From: Leuconostoc inhae
GTDB taxonomy: Bacteria; Bacillota; Bacilli; Lactobacillales; Lactobacillaceae
Length of the DNA: 64,000 nucleotides
Direction: 5' to 3'
Assembly: GCF_019656015.1 (NCBI RefSeq)
Contig: NZ_BPKW01000005.1
Location: 173,877 to 237,876, forward strand
Shown: positions 9,948 to 18,147 of the stretch, piece after piece
Layout of the letters: each line of letters starts with the position of its first letter
How positions within the stretch are numbered: the stretch's first letter is position 1
The notes under the pieces: model-generated
The model's input: the letters and a program-made list of their open reading frames with translations, nothing else
The model's database searches: none
Told to the model about the DNA's origin: nothing
Position numbers and translations under genes: made by a program

Positions 9948-10121
9948 ATGTTGAAGTATTTTAGAAACGTTGCAGCAGAGATGAAGCGAGTAACTTGGTT
10001 ATCACAAGAACAAGCATCTAAAGAAACGGTGACAGTTATCACTGTTTCAGTTGTTTTTGCGTTATTTTTAGGTGGCGTAGACTGGCTTTTGCAAAGTGGA
10101 TTTAATTTCATTCTAAATTAA
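9948..10121 (+). CDS. secE: Preprotein translocase subunit SecE
   Basis: SecE (57 aa) clamps the SecY channel in the membrane. The conserved amphipathic part FRNVAAEMKRVTWLSQEQ is followed by one membrane segment (about residues 28-50). I start at ATG 9948 with AAAGG eight bases upstream. An in-frame extension to 9891 would overlap rpmG and adds no conserved sequence. It sits 11 bases after rpmG. Confidence 0.95.
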   Translation: MLKYFRNVAAEMKRVTWLSQEQASKETVTVITVSVVFALFLGGVDWLLQSGFNFILN

Positions 10122-10162
10122 TAGCGAAATTATTCAAAATATAGTATACTAGTAGTATCAGC

Positions 10163-10190
10163 AAGGACTTCTTTACGAGGTCTTTTTTTA
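10163..10190 (+). terminator. Hairpin with T run between secE and nusG
   Basis: AAGGACTTC pairs with GAGGTCTTT (two G-T pairs) around TTTAC and is followed by a T run. A TATACT hexamer lies just upstream (about 10145-10150). It may terminate rpmG-secE, or attenuate transcription into nusG. Confidence 0.7.
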
Positions 10191-10273
10191 TAGCAAAAAA
10201 GGAGAAGCCTTAGAAAACGTTGAATGATTACTATAGGTCAAAAGTAATGATGAACGAATTGGGCACATTAATT

Positions 10274-10903
10274 ATGTCAGAAAATAACGACTTATCACAA
10301 GAAAACAAAGAAGAAACGATTGATAATAACGATAACATTGAAAAATCGTGGTTCGTTGTCCATACCTATTCCGGTTATGAACACAAAGTGAAAGCTAACT
10401 TAGAGTCCCGTACACAAACAATGGGGATGTCGGAACAAATTTTCCGAATTTTGGTGCCAGAACAAGAAGTGACAACTATTCAAGATGGCGAAGCAAAAAC
10501 GTCTGTTGAAAACGATTTTCCGGGTTATGTTTTAGTTGAAATGGCAACACCACATGACTACAATATGACCGATGAAGCTTGGTATGTTGTGCGTAACACA
10601 CCTGGTGTCACAGGATTCTTGGGTTCTCACGGGGCCGGATCAAAGCCAAATTCATTAATGCCTGAAGAAGTTGATCTTTTGATGAAGCGTATGGGTATGG
10701 TCACTCGTGAAGTAGTTGATTTAACCGTTGAGATTGGACAAACAGTTAAAATCATTACTGGGCCCTTTTCTGGTATGGAAGCAACTGTTACAACGGTTGA
10801 TGTTGAGAAACAGACATTGGAAGCAACGGTGGAAGTGTTTGGACGTGAAACACCAACGGAATTAGACTTTGCTGATGTTGATACTGTTTTAGATGAAGCT
10901 TAA
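10274..10903 (+). CDS. nusG: Transcription termination/antitermination protein NusG
   Basis: NusG binds elongating RNA polymerase. The NGN domain begins KSWFVVHTYSGYEHKVKANLE and carries FPGYVLVEM and VRNTPGVTGFLG. A C-terminal KOW domain follows (GQTVKIITGPFSGMEATV). The start is uncertain. ATG 10274 gives a 209-aa protein with an acidic, non-conserved head (SENNDLSQENKEE). ATG 10250 and TTG 10220 are in frame upstream, and the only strong SD (AAAGGAG, about 10198) favours a site upstream. The protein core is not in doubt. Confidence 0.93.
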   Translation: MSENNDLSQENKEETIDNNDNIEKSWFVVHTYSGYEHKVKANLESRTQTMGMSEQIFRILVPEQEVTTIQDGEAKTSVENDFPGYVLVEMATPHDYNMTDEAWYVVRNTPGVTGFLGSHGAGSKPNSLMPEEVDLLMKRMGMVTREVVDLTVEIGQTVKIITGPFSGMEATVTTVDVEKQTLEATVEVFGRETPTELDFADVDTVLDEA

Positions 10904-10927
10904 GATAGTACAAATTGCAATAAATAC

Positions 10928-10956
10928 TTGCGAAAAAAGACATTATCTTATATAAT
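10928..10956 (+). promoter_or_regulatory. Promoter of rplK-rplA
   Basis: TTGCGA (10928-10933), a 17-base spacer and a perfect TATAAT (10951-10956) lie just after nusG. Confidence 0.85.
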
Positions 10957-10961
10957 TAATG

Positions 10962-11016
10962 GGTATGTCATCGACATGCGTGGGAGCAGCACTTAAGCTG
11001 CGTCTACCACAACACG
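10962..11016 (+). promoter_or_regulatory. rplK-rplA leader, probable L1-binding autoregulatory site
   Basis: The short leader folds into a hairpin: GCAGC pairs with GCTGC around ACTTAA, flanked by GTGGGA facing TCTACCAC. L11-L1 operons are usually repressed by L1 at such a leader that mimics its 23S rRNA site. Assignment is by position and shape. Confidence 0.5.
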
Positions 11017-11030
11017 AGGAGGAAAAAATC

Positions 11031-11495
11031 GTGGCTAAAAAAGTTACAACAGTAGTTAAACTACAAATTGCCGCTGCTAAAGCAACGCCAGCACCACCAG
11101 TTGGTCCTGCGTTGGGACAAGCCGGTATTAACATTGCGCAATTCACAAAAGAATTTAATGCGCGTACTGCAGAACAAGCAGGTTCAATCATTCCGGTTGA
11201 AATCTCTGTTTTCGATGATCGTTCATTCGAATTCGTTACAAAGACACCACCTGCTGCTGACCAATTACGTAAAATCGTTGGTAAGGGTTCAGGAGAACCT
11301 AATACTAAAAAGGTTGGAAACGTTACTTTGGATCAAGTTCGTGCAATTGCTGAAAACAAAATGGCTGATTTAAATGCCAATGACGTAACAGCAGCTATGC
11401 GTATGATTGAAGGTACAGCACGTTCAATGGGTGTTACTGTTGAAGGTGTTGACTTGACTGTTGACGGTACAGCAATCAAGGAGGATGCAGAATAA
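11031..11495 (+). CDS. rplK: 50S ribosomal protein L11
   Basis: L11 (154 aa) belongs to the GTPase-associated centre. It begins [25 protein letters not shown] with GTG 11031 as start, eight bases after GAGGAGG. An upstream in-frame extension to 10959 covers the leader hairpin and is rejected. The C-terminal domain is typical ([20 protein letters not shown]). A tail of about a dozen residues ([16 protein letters not shown]) makes it longer than the usual 141 aa. It ends one base inside rplA. Confidence 0.97.
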   Translation: MAKKVTTVVKLQIAAAKATPAPPVGPALGQAGINIAQFTKEFNARTAEQAGSIIPVEISVFDDRSFEFVTKTPPAADQLRKIVGKGSGEPNTKKVGNVTLDQVRAIAENKMADLNANDVTAAMRMIEGTARSMGVTVEGVDLTVDGTAIKEDAE

Positions 11496-12187
11496 TGACT
11501 CAAAAACATGGTAAAAAATATACTGCAGCGTTAGCAAAAGTAGAAGTTGAAAAGAACTATGCTTTGAATGAAGCAGTAGCTTTAATTAAAGAAATTGATT
11601 ACGCTAACTATGACGCTTCTGTTGAAGTTGTCTTTAAGTTAAATGTTGACACGCGTCAAGCAGATCAACAATTACGTGGTGCTGTTGTGTTACCAAATGG
11701 CACAGGTAAAGACAAGAAAGTTATTGTCTTTGCACAAGGCGACAAAGCTAAGGAAGCGGAAGCTGCCGGAGCAGATGTTGTTGGTGCTGCTGACTTAGTT
11801 GCACAAATTCAGGGTGGATGGATGGACTTTGATACAGCCATCGCTACACCAGATATGATGGCGCAAGTTGGTCGCGTTGCACGTATCTTAGGTCCTAAGG
11901 GCTTGATGCCTAACCCAAAGACCGGTACAGTTACAATGGATGTTACTAAGGCTGTTTCAGATGCCAAGGGCGGACAAGTAACATACCGTACAGACCGTGA
12001 CGGAAACGTTGCTGTGCCTGTTGGTCGTGTATCATTTGATGAAGCTAAGTTGGCTGAAAACATCAAAACAATTGCTGACACTGTTTTAAAGTCTCGCCCA
12101 GCAGCTGTTAAAGGTGCATATGTAGAACACGCTTCACTTTCTTCAACAGTTAGCCCAGCCGTTGCTTTGGATGTTAACGCATTGTAA
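11495..12187 (+). CDS. rplA: 50S ribosomal protein L1
   Basis: L1 (230 aa) forms the mobile L1 stalk at the ribosomal E site and usually represses its own operon. The signatures GPKGLMPNPKTGTV and VSDAKGGQVTYRTDRDGN are clear. Length is normal. The ATG overlaps the rplK stop (TAATG), with AAGGAGG upstream, so the two are translated together. Confidence 0.97.
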   Translation: MTQKHGKKYTAALAKVEVEKNYALNEAVALIKEIDYANYDASVEVVFKLNVDTRQADQQLRGAVVLPNGTGKDKKVIVFAQGDKAKEAEAAGADVVGAADLVAQIQGGWMDFDTAIATPDMMAQVGRVARILGPKGLMPNPKTGTVTMDVTKAVSDAKGGQVTYRTDRDGNVAVPVGRVSFDEAKLAENIKTIADTVLKSRPAAVKGAYVEHASLSSTVSPAVALDVNAL

Positions 12188-12190
12188 AGT

Positions 12191-12219
12191 TTGACGATAT
12201 CAACTTCGTTTGATATACT
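12191..12219 (+). promoter_or_regulatory. Promoter of rplJ-rplL
   Basis: TTGACG (12191-12196), a 17-base spacer and TATACT (12214-12219) lie four bases after the rplA stop. Confidence 0.88.
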
Positions 12220-12225
12220 TATTAA

Positions 12226-12336
12226 GTAAATTAAATCATTTTGCCTAAGACTCAGGAGGTACGTGTACCTTAATATCCTGCCGAGGAAGTTTAAAAAACT
12301 TTTCCCGTGTGTCTTTTGGTACACGGGATTTCTTTT
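12226..12336 (+). promoter_or_regulatory. L10 leader with terminator hairpin
   Basis: The leader carries GGAGGTACGTGTACCTTAA and CCTGCCGAGGAAG, typical of the Firmicute L10 leader to which the L10(L12)4 complex binds. It ends with CCCGTGT and ACACGGG arms (12304-12327) followed by a T-rich tract, an attenuator. Excess L10-L12 would repress rplJ-rplL. Confidence 0.8.
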
Positions 12337-12369
12337 GCAAAATAATATTATGAAAGGAGAATATATATC

Positions 12370-12930
12370 ATGAGTGAAAAAGCTATTGCAGTAAAAGCAC
12401 AAAAAGTTGAAGAAATTGCTAATCAATTCAAGAATGCTGCCTCAGCAGTTGTTGTTGATGCTCGTGGATTGACAGTTGCTCAATCTACAGATTTGCGTCA
12501 TCAATTGCGTCAAGAAGGTGTTGTGCTTGAAGTTATCAAGAACAAAATTTTGACACGTGCCGCTGAAAAAGCTGGATTTGCTGAATTGAACGACATTTTT
12601 GCCGGTCCTTCAGCCGTTGCATTTTCAAATGATGATGCTATTGCACCATCACGTATTTTGAAGAAATTTGCTGACGCCAACGAAAAGTTGGAAATCAAGG
12701 GTGGTGTTGTCGATGGCAACATTGCTAACTTGGACGACATTAACAAATATGCATCTTTGCCATCACGCGAAGGCTTGTTTGGACAATTGTTGGCCGAATT
12801 CCAATTCCCAATCCGTTCATTTGCATATGTTGTTAAGGCATTGCAGGAAAAGTTGGAAGAGGAAAATGGTGGCGAAGCCACTACTACCGAAGAAGTACCT
12901 GTTGCTGAAGCAGCAACAGATGCTGAATAA
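12370..12930 (+). CDS. rplJ: 50S ribosomal protein L10
   Basis: L10 (186 aa) anchors L7/L12 dimers at the ribosomal stalk. Conserved parts include KAQKVEEIANQFKNAASAVVVDARGLTVAQ and LRQEGVVLEVIKNKILTRAAE. The C-terminal helix that binds L12 follows (FAYVVKALQEKLEEENG), then an acidic Thr/Ala-rich tail (TTTEEVPVAEAATDAE). GAAAGGAG precedes the ATG. It lies behind its leader and ahead of rplL. Confidence 0.97.
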   Translation: MSEKAIAVKAQKVEEIANQFKNAASAVVVDARGLTVAQSTDLRHQLRQEGVVLEVIKNKILTRAAEKAGFAELNDIFAGPSAVAFSNDDAIAPSRILKKFADANEKLEIKGGVVDGNIANLDDINKYASLPSREGLFGQLLAEFQFPIRSFAYVVKALQEKLEEENGGEATTTEEVPVAEAATDAE

Positions 12931-12969
12931 TTAAAAAAACTAACATACAAAAAATTGGAGGATTTAATC

Positions 12970-13335
12970 ATGGCTTTTGATAAAGACGCGATTATCGCAT
13001 CATTGAAGGATGCAACAATCTTGGATTTGGCTGATTTGGTTTCAGCAATCGAAGAAGAATTTGACGTTTCAGCAGCAGCACCTGTAGCAGCAGCTGGAGC
13101 AGCTGACGGCGGAGCAGCTGAAAAGACAGACTTTGACGTAGAATTGACTTCAGCAGGTACTGCTAAGGTTAAGGTTATCAAGGCAGTTCGTGAAGCAACT
13201 GGTCTTGGATTGAAGGAAGCTAAGGACTTAGTTGATAGTGCACCTTCAATCGTTAAAGAAGGTCTTGATGAAGCTGCTGCCAACGAATTAAAAGAAGCTT
13301 TGGAAGCAACTGGTGCAGCTGTAGCATTGAAGTAA
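12970..13335 (+). CDS. rplL: 50S ribosomal protein L7/L12
   Basis: L7/L12 (121 aa) recruits translation GTPases. The N-terminal dimer helices ([21 protein letters not shown]) lead through an Ala/Gly hinge (about residues 36-52, [15 protein letters not shown]) to the globular domain ([23 protein letters not shown]). I start at ATG 12970, since GGAGG lies eight bases upstream and inside the longer in-frame option from 12955. Confidence 0.97.
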   Translation: MAFDKDAIIASLKDATILDLADLVSAIEEEFDVSAAAPVAAAGAADGGAAEKTDFDVELTSAGTAKVKVIKAVREATGLGLKEAKDLVDSAPSIVKEGLDEAAANELKEALEATGAAVALK

Positions 13336-13416
13336 TTTCGTTTTTTCGAAATTATGAATTAGGCAATATAAGTTGAGATTTTCTAATTTGAAATCATCAC
13401 TAAATTGCTATATTAA

Positions 13417-13443
13417 AAGGGGTGCTTCGGTACTTCTTTTTTT
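13417..13443 (+). terminator. Terminator of rplJ-rplL
   Basis: GGGGTGC pairs with GTACTTC (several G-T pairs) around TTCG and a run of eight T follows. The stem is weak, so some read-through into rsmC is likely. Confidence 0.7.
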
Positions 13444-13468
13444 GTACATAAGACTTAAGGAGCTATTA

Positions 13469-14110
13469 ATGGATAAATCTAACGAAAAAATTGCTGGAGA
13501 AATGTATTTTACAGCTAGTCCAAATTCAGAACATCATTATCAGAATTTTGATTTTGATTTATTAGGTCATCAATTACACTTTACAACCGATAGTGGTGTT
13601 TTCTCTAAATCAACCGTCGATTTTGGTACAAGAACAATGATCAATGCATTAAAAAAAACAACGATTATTTCAGGGAAAATATTAGATCTTGGGACGGGTT
13701 ATGGACCAGTTGGTGTAGCTACGGCAAAATACTTACAGCAACCAGTAGATATGACAGATGTCAATGAACGTGCTTTGGCATTAGCGCGTAAGAATGCAGA
13801 ACAAAATGGCGTGAGTAATTTAGTTAACATTTTTCAATCAGATATATATGCTAATATATCTGATAAGTATGCCTTAATATTGGCAAATCCTCCTATTCGT
13901 GCTGGAAAACATGTTGTGACGGCAATGTTACAAGAAAGTATTCAATATTTGCTGCCAGGTGGTAAATTAATTGCAGTTTTACAAAAAAAACAAGGCGCAC
14001 CTTCAGCGCAAAAAAATATGGCCGCCGTTTTTGGAAATGTAAAAGTTATTCACAAAGATAAAGGTTATTATATCTTGGAGAGCACATATGAACCAACAAC
14101 CAACGTTTAG
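13469..14110 (+). CDS. rsmC: Class I SAM-dependent methyltransferase, RsmC-like
   Basis: This 213-aa enzyme probably methylates 16S rRNA guanine (m2G, RsmC type). It has the SAM-binding motif ILDLGTGYGPVGVATAKYL and the catalytic motif LILANPPIRAGK (NPPI). I start at ATG 13469, which has AGGAG six bases upstream; the open frame runs back to 13373 through the terminator. The short Gram-positive version lacks the N-terminal half-domain of E. coli RsmC. It overlaps tadA by 23 bases. Confidence 0.9.
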   Translation: MDKSNEKIAGEMYFTASPNSEHHYQNFDFDLLGHQLHFTTDSGVFSKSTVDFGTRTMINALKKTTIISGKILDLGTGYGPVGVATAKYLQQPVDMTDVNERALALARKNAEQNGVSNLVNIFQSDIYANISDKYALILANPPIRAGKHVVTAMLQESIQYLLPGGKLIAVLQKKQGAPSAQKNMAAVFGNVKVIHKDKGYYILESTYEPTTNV

Positions 14111-14585
14111 TAGCGAACAGATTGATTATTTCATGCAAGTTGCGTTAAATGAAGCGAAACTTGCTGAAACTGATGGTGAAGTGCCTATTGGCGCGGTTAT
14201 TGTAAAAGACAATGTCATTATTGCTCGTGCGCACAATCATCGAGAGGTAGATCAAATAGCGACAGCACATGCAGAATTATTAGCTATAGAAGCTGCCAAT
14301 CGCGTATTAGGTTCGTGGCGTTTAGAAGATACAGCCTTGTTTGTGACGCTTGAACCTTGTATTATGTGTGCAGGAGCAATCATCAACGCACGTATTCCGT
14401 CAGTTTATTATGGTGCAGAAGATAGCAAAGGTGGTGGTACAAGATCTTTATATCAGTTGCTAGAAGATGACCGTTTAAATCATCGTGCTGACGTTCACAA
14501 TAATATTCGTGGTGCCGAAGGTGGTGCATTATTACAGAATTTTTTTAAAAAAATTCGGTTACAGCGTAAACTTGATAAAAAATAA
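14088..14585 (+). CDS. tadA: tRNA-specific adenosine deaminase
   Basis: TadA (165 aa) converts A34 to inosine in tRNA-Arg(ACG). The zinc site is complete: HAE (in ATAHAELLAIE) with the catalytic Glu, and PCIMC. The N-terminal FMQVALNEAKLAETDGEVPIGAVIV is typical. The start lies inside the end of rsmC with GGAG upstream, so the two are coupled. Confidence 0.96.
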   Translation: MNQQPTFSSEQIDYFMQVALNEAKLAETDGEVPIGAVIVKDNVIIARAHNHREVDQIATAHAELLAIEAANRVLGSWRLEDTALFVTLEPCIMCAGAIINARIPSVYYGAEDSKGGGTRSLYQLLEDDRLNHRADVHNNIRGAEGGALLQNFFKKIRLQRKLDKK

Positions 14586-14658
14586 GTGCAAATTAATACA
14601 CAATTATTCTGTTTAGTATTATAATATAGGCAGACTTATCAAATGAGGAAAATTATAC

Positions 14659-15177
14659 ATGCAAAATCCGAATGCTTGGCGTAACGACCAAGAGTATTTA
14701 AACATCGTGGATGATTTGTTACAACACGATGAAGTACAACAGCTGTCACAATATACACAACATCATTTTTCAAATCGTTTACGCCATTCTATTTCGGTAT
14801 CATATCGTTCTTATCTGATTGCTAAAAAAATTGGTGCAGATGAAACTGCTACTGCACGTGCAGGCCTGTTACACGATATGTTTTATTATGACTGGCGTGT
14901 GACTAAGTTTGAAGAAGGATCACATGCTTATGTTCATCCTCGTGTTGCATTAAAAAATGCGCAGAAAATTACTCATATCAATTCAAAAGAAGCAGATATT
15001 ATTTTAAAGCATATGTTTGGTGCAACAATTGCATTACCTAAATATCGTGAAAGTTGGATTGTGTCAATTGTGGATGATTTCGCTGCAGTTAATGAATACC
15101 TTGTACCCAAGGCATACTTAACGTATTTTAAGTGGCATACAAAATGGACTAAAAAAATTGCAGAAGTATTTGCGTAA
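14659..15177 (+). CDS. HD-domain phosphohydrolase-like protein
   Basis: A 172-aa protein with an HD fold: H in NRLRHSISVSYRS, the HD pair in AGLLHDMFYYD, and later H and D (LKHMFGATIALP, IVDDFAAV). It would be a metal-dependent phosphohydrolase on a nucleotide or related substrate, which cannot be named. TGAGGA precedes the ATG. It stands alone between tadA and the SRP RNA. Confidence 0.82.
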   Translation: MQNPNAWRNDQEYLNIVDDLLQHDEVQQLSQYTQHHFSNRLRHSISVSYRSYLIAKKIGADETATARAGLLHDMFYYDWRVTKFEEGSHAYVHPRVALKNAQKITHINSKEADIILKHMFGATIALPKYRESWIVSIVDDFAAVNEYLVPKAYLTYFKWHTKWTKKIAEVFA

Positions 15178-15198
15178 ACTTTAAAAATTAGATATAAT
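15170..15198 (+). promoter_or_regulatory. Promoter of the SRP RNA
   Basis: TTGCGT (15170-15175), a 17-base spacer and TATAAT (15193-15198). It overlaps the 3' end of the HD-domain gene. Confidence 0.85.
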
Positions 15199-15203
15199 AA
15201 TAA

Positions 15204-15284
15204 GGCAGGCAAGTGTTGGCTCTCGAACTGGGTCAGGACAGGAATGTAGCAGCTCTAAGGTTGTTCAATACTGTGCTTGTGTAC
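15204..15284 (+). ncRNA. ffs: Signal recognition particle RNA (4.5S type)
   Basis: This RNA of about 80 nt has the invariant SRP helix-8 core: GGTCAGGACAGGAATG on one side and AGCAGCTCTAAGG on the other, capping a long rod (CAAGTGTTG against CAATACTGTGCTTG). It binds Ffh for membrane targeting. It lacks an Alu domain, as in many lactic acid bacteria. It has its own promoter and terminator and precedes dnaX. Confidence 0.95.
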
Positions 15285-15290
15285 ATATTT

Positions 15291-15312
15291 GACCGCATTG
15301 CGGTCTTTTTTT
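15291..15312 (+). terminator. Terminator of the SRP RNA
   Basis: GACCGC pairs with GCGGTC around ATT, followed by seven T. Confidence 0.92.
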
Positions 15313-15398
15313 GTAAATAACTTGTGGTCTTTAACAAGACAGATGTAGTAGACGAGTTTTTATGACATAGCAATAAACTAGTAATGGAGGTGTTGACA

Positions 15399-17165
15399 TT
15401 GGCATATCAGGCATTATATCGCGTCTACAGGCCACGAACGTTTGATGATATGGTTGGGCAAGAGGTGATTACACAAACGCTTAAAAATGCTATTGAAACG
15501 CATCAAACAGGACATGCATATTTGTTTTCTGGTCCACGTGGGACGGGAAAAACATCGGCAGCTAAAATATTTGCACGTGAAATAAATGGTATTGATCCAA
15601 CAACAGATGAGTCACAAATACCAGATATTGTTGAATTTGATGCTGCTTCAAATAGTCGCGTTGAAGATATGCGTGATATCTTGTCAAATGTTGATTATGC
15701 CCCAATTGAGGCAGAGTTTAAAGTATATATTATTGATGAAGTGCATATGCTATCAAATAGTGCTTTCAACGCATTACTTAAAACATTAGAAGAGCCACCA
15801 GCTAATGTGAAATTTATCTTGGCAACAACTGAACCGCAAAAAGTACCAGTCACTATTTTGTCACGTACACAACGGTTTGAGTTTAAACGTATTGATAGTT
15901 TAGTCATAAAGGCGCGTTTAGTAGACGTATTGAATAAACAACAGATCGCGTACGAAGATGATGCACTCCGTATTATTGCAAATGTTGCTGAAGGTGGCAT
16001 GCGTGATGCTTTGTCAATATTAGACCAAGTTATTGCGTTTGGTACTGATAATGTGACGGTCGATAATGCCTTACAAGTCACAGGATCAACGACGACAACA
16101 GAATTATTAGCGTATGTGAAAGCCGTAAGTGCTGGCAATACACCTAGAAGTTTACAAGTGTTGCACGATATTTTAATTGAAGGTAAAGATGCACAACGGC
16201 TTGTTGTAGATATTATTGGTTTATTACGAGATATTATGCTTGTTGATGTTGCAGAAGAATTGATTAAGTCAACAATTCAATTATCAGAATTACAAGCATT
16301 GTCAAAAAAACTTGGCATAGCACGTATTGAACAAATGATGTTGATATTAGACGGTATTCAAAAACAGTTGATGCAGACTATGCAAAGCGACGTGTATCTA
16401 GAACTACTAACGGTAAAATTAAGTATGCTTGTCGAACCTGTAGCAATCGTATCAAGCTCCCTTGAAAAGTCATCGGTAAACGATGAATCACTTATGTCTT
16501 CACCAGTCAAAAATAAAAATGATCAAAAAGATCGAACAATAAATGCCAAACCTATAGTTACTGAAAAAGTTAAAAATATAACGCCTAGTGTTGCCGAACA
16601 AGAACAAGTCATTGCTCCGGTATTATCTGAGCAAATAAGTCATAATGCTGATAATGAATTATTAGTTCGAACTGGGCAACAAGCAGTGTTTGCTGTGTTA
16701 CAGCTAGCTAAACGTGAGGCGTTGAGTCGTGCAAAAAGCAATTGGCCGACACTTATCACACAGTTTAACGTTGCGCAACAAGCAATGCTTACAATTGCTG
16801 AACCTGTCGCCGCGAGCGAGGAGGCTTTAGTATTAGCATTTGATTATCCAGCGTTGCTTGAACAGGCGTTAAATGATGCTCAAATGCAAAATAATTTGGA
16901 GAAAGCACTACGAGAGCAACATTTACCGATATCAATGGTATTTATTTCACAGGAAGATTGGCATCAAGAACGTGCAGCATATGTCAAAAATCTCAAATCA
17001 GGTGTGACGCAACACATTAATTTAACCGATTTGCCACGTGTGAGTAGTCAAACGTCAGCAATCAATTTAGAAGAACCAAAAACAGTGATCAAAGAAACAG
17101 AACCAGCTGTTGTTGCGGCCGCAAAAGAAATGTTTGGTAGTGATATTGTAACTGTTATTGATTAA
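15399..17165 (+). CDS. dnaX: DNA polymerase III subunits gamma/tau
   Basis: DnaX (588 aa) is the motor of the clamp loader. It has Walker A GPRGTGKT (45-52), Walker B IIDEVHML (111-118), TTEPQKVP, and SRTQRFEFKR with the arginine finger. The start is TTG 15399: GGAGG overlaps the in-frame ATG at 15384 and sits eight bases before TTG. The zinc module found in the family after the Walker A helix (four Cys) is missing; EINGIDPTTDESQIPDIVEFDAAS (61-84) runs straight through with no cysteine. The C-terminal tau part is long and variable. An EbfC/YbaB gene, usual between dnaX and recR, is absent. Confidence 0.95.
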   Translation: MAYQALYRVYRPRTFDDMVGQEVITQTLKNAIETHQTGHAYLFSGPRGTGKTSAAKIFAREINGIDPTTDESQIPDIVEFDAASNSRVEDMRDILSNVDYAPIEAEFKVYIIDEVHMLSNSAFNALLKTLEEPPANVKFILATTEPQKVPVTILSRTQRFEFKRIDSLVIKARLVDVLNKQQIAYEDDALRIIANVAEGGMRDALSILDQVIAFGTDNVTVDNALQVTGSTTTTELLAYVKAVSAGNTPRSLQVLHDILIEGKDAQRLVVDIIGLLRDIMLVDVAEELIKSTIQLSELQALSKKLGIARIEQMMLILDGIQKQLMQTMQSDVYLELLTVKLSMLVEPVAIVSSSLEKSSVNDESLMSSPVKNKNDQKDRTINAKPIVTEKVKNITPSVAEQEQVIAPVLSEQISHNADNELLVRTGQQAVFAVLQLAKREALSRAKSNWPTLITQFNVAQQAMLTIAEPVAASEEALVLAFDYPALLEQALNDAQMQNNLEKALREQHLPISMVFISQEDWHQERAAYVKNLKSGVTQHINLTDLPRVSSQTSAINLEEPKTVIKETEPAVVAAAKEMFGSDIVTVID

Positions 17166-17173
17166 TAATAAAA

Positions 17174-17204
17174 GAAAGGATTGGCTCATGTAGCCATTTA
17201 ATCT
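17174..17204 (+). promoter_or_regulatory. recR ribosome site with a hairpin spacer
   Basis: The SD GAAAGGA (17174-17180) is followed by TGGCT (17182-17186), CATGT, AGCCA (17192-17196), then eight bases to ATG 17205. Folding the 15-base hairpin would leave about nine bases between SD and start. The same SD also precedes a two-codon ORF, ATG TAG (17188-17193). Confidence 0.55.
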
Positions 17205-17810
17205 ATGGATTATCCAGAACCTATTGCAAAATTAATAGATAGTTACACAAAATTACCTGGTATTGGTTCAAAAACTGCTACACGTTTAGCTTTTTATACG
17301 CTAGGCATGGACGAAACAGATGTGAATGATTTTTCAAAATCACTTGTTTCTGCTAAAAAAGATCTGACATTTTGTTCGGTGTGTGGTAATATTACTGAAA
17401 ATAGTATTAATCCGTGTGTAATTTGTCGAGATCTCACACGTGATCAGTCGACAGTGTTTGTCGTCGAAAACTCTCGCGATATCATGGCCATGGAAAACAC
17501 GAGAGATTATCATGGCCTTTATCATGTTTTGAACGGTGTCATCTCACCCAGTGCGGGAACAGGACCAGAAGATATTAATTTACCTAGTTTAATTCGACGT
17601 TTATCAGAGCATCAAGAAATTGATGAGGTGATTGTTGGGACCAATGTTACTGCTGAAGGTGAAGCAACAGCGATGTATCTTGCAAGGCTACTCAAGCCGG
17701 CAGGAATTAAGGTGACACGTTTAGCACATGGGTTAGCAGTTGGGTCTGATATTGATTACGCAGACCAGTTAACACTTATTAAAGCCGTACAAGGACGAAC
17801 AGAATTATGA
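17205..17810 (+). CDS. recR: Recombination protein RecR
   Basis: RecR (201 aa) works with RecF and RecO in gap repair. It has the N-terminal HhH region ([15 protein letters not shown]), a complete zinc finger (C57, C60, C71, C74), a Toprim domain ([14 protein letters not shown]) and a C-terminal [17 protein letters not shown]. The ATG 17205 fits the conserved N-terminus [11 protein letters not shown] but has no adjacent SD. GAAAGGA lies 24 bases upstream, separated by a hairpin (17182-17196) listed on its own. The stop overlaps the next start (ATGA). Confidence 0.96.
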   Translation: MDYPEPIAKLIDSYTKLPGIGSKTATRLAFYTLGMDETDVNDFSKSLVSAKKDLTFCSVCGNITENSINPCVICRDLTRDQSTVFVVENSRDIMAMENTRDYHGLYHVLNGVISPSAGTGPEDINLPSLIRRLSEHQEIDEVIVGTNVTAEGEATAMYLARLLKPAGIKVTRLAHGLAVGSDIDYADQLTLIKAVQGRTEL

Positions 17811-18073
17811 TTTTTGGGAAAAAAAAGCGTGACTTACGTCATGAATATGATCAAGCCCTTGTTTTTCAAGTTGATAAGGCAAAAATAGATTGGGATATGG
17901 CGAAAAATTCCGAAGAAGCGTTATTAGATGGTCAAGTAAATGTACGCTTAATACAGGCTCAAACAGCATTAAATAAAGCAAAATTTAATTACCTTTATCG
18001 CGAGGCAAGACGCCGGAAAACAGTTGGTCACATGCAAACACATGTTTTAAAAACTGATCGTAATCAATTTTGA
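17807..18073 (+). CDS. yaaL: YaaL-family protein (DUF2508)
   Basis: This 88-aa basic helical protein ([21 protein letters not shown]...) has the size and position of B. subtilis YaaL, directly after recR with a four-base overlap (ATGA). It has no catalytic motif and no membrane segment. Function is unknown. Its charged helical form and constant neighbourhood suggest a link to recombination or replication, but this is inference. Confidence 0.8.
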   Translation: MIFGKKKRDLRHEYDQALVFQVDKAKIDWDMAKNSEEALLDGQVNVRLIQAQTALNKAKFNYLYREARRRKTVGHMQTHVLKTDRNQF

Positions 18074-18147
18074 TGCTGTGACCCATGTTAAAATGCTATT
18101 ATTTTTTGTCTTAACTGTAAGAAACTAAGAAACAGGATACCAATATC

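Noticed and set aside
11809..12426. Open frame of 205 codons on the minus strand across rplA and the L10 leader
   Set aside because: It is antisense to rplA and a known leader, has no family resemblance and no SD; a codon-bias shadow.
12510..13283. Open frame of 257 codons on the minus strand opposite rplJ-rplL
   Set aside because: Ser/Ala-rich low-complexity product mirroring the GC-biased third positions of two ribosomal genes.
16440..16640. Frameshift site producing gamma from tau in dnaX
   Set aside because: No clear A AAA AAG heptamer with a downstream hairpin at the gamma boundary; the A-rich runs there are ordinary Lys codons.
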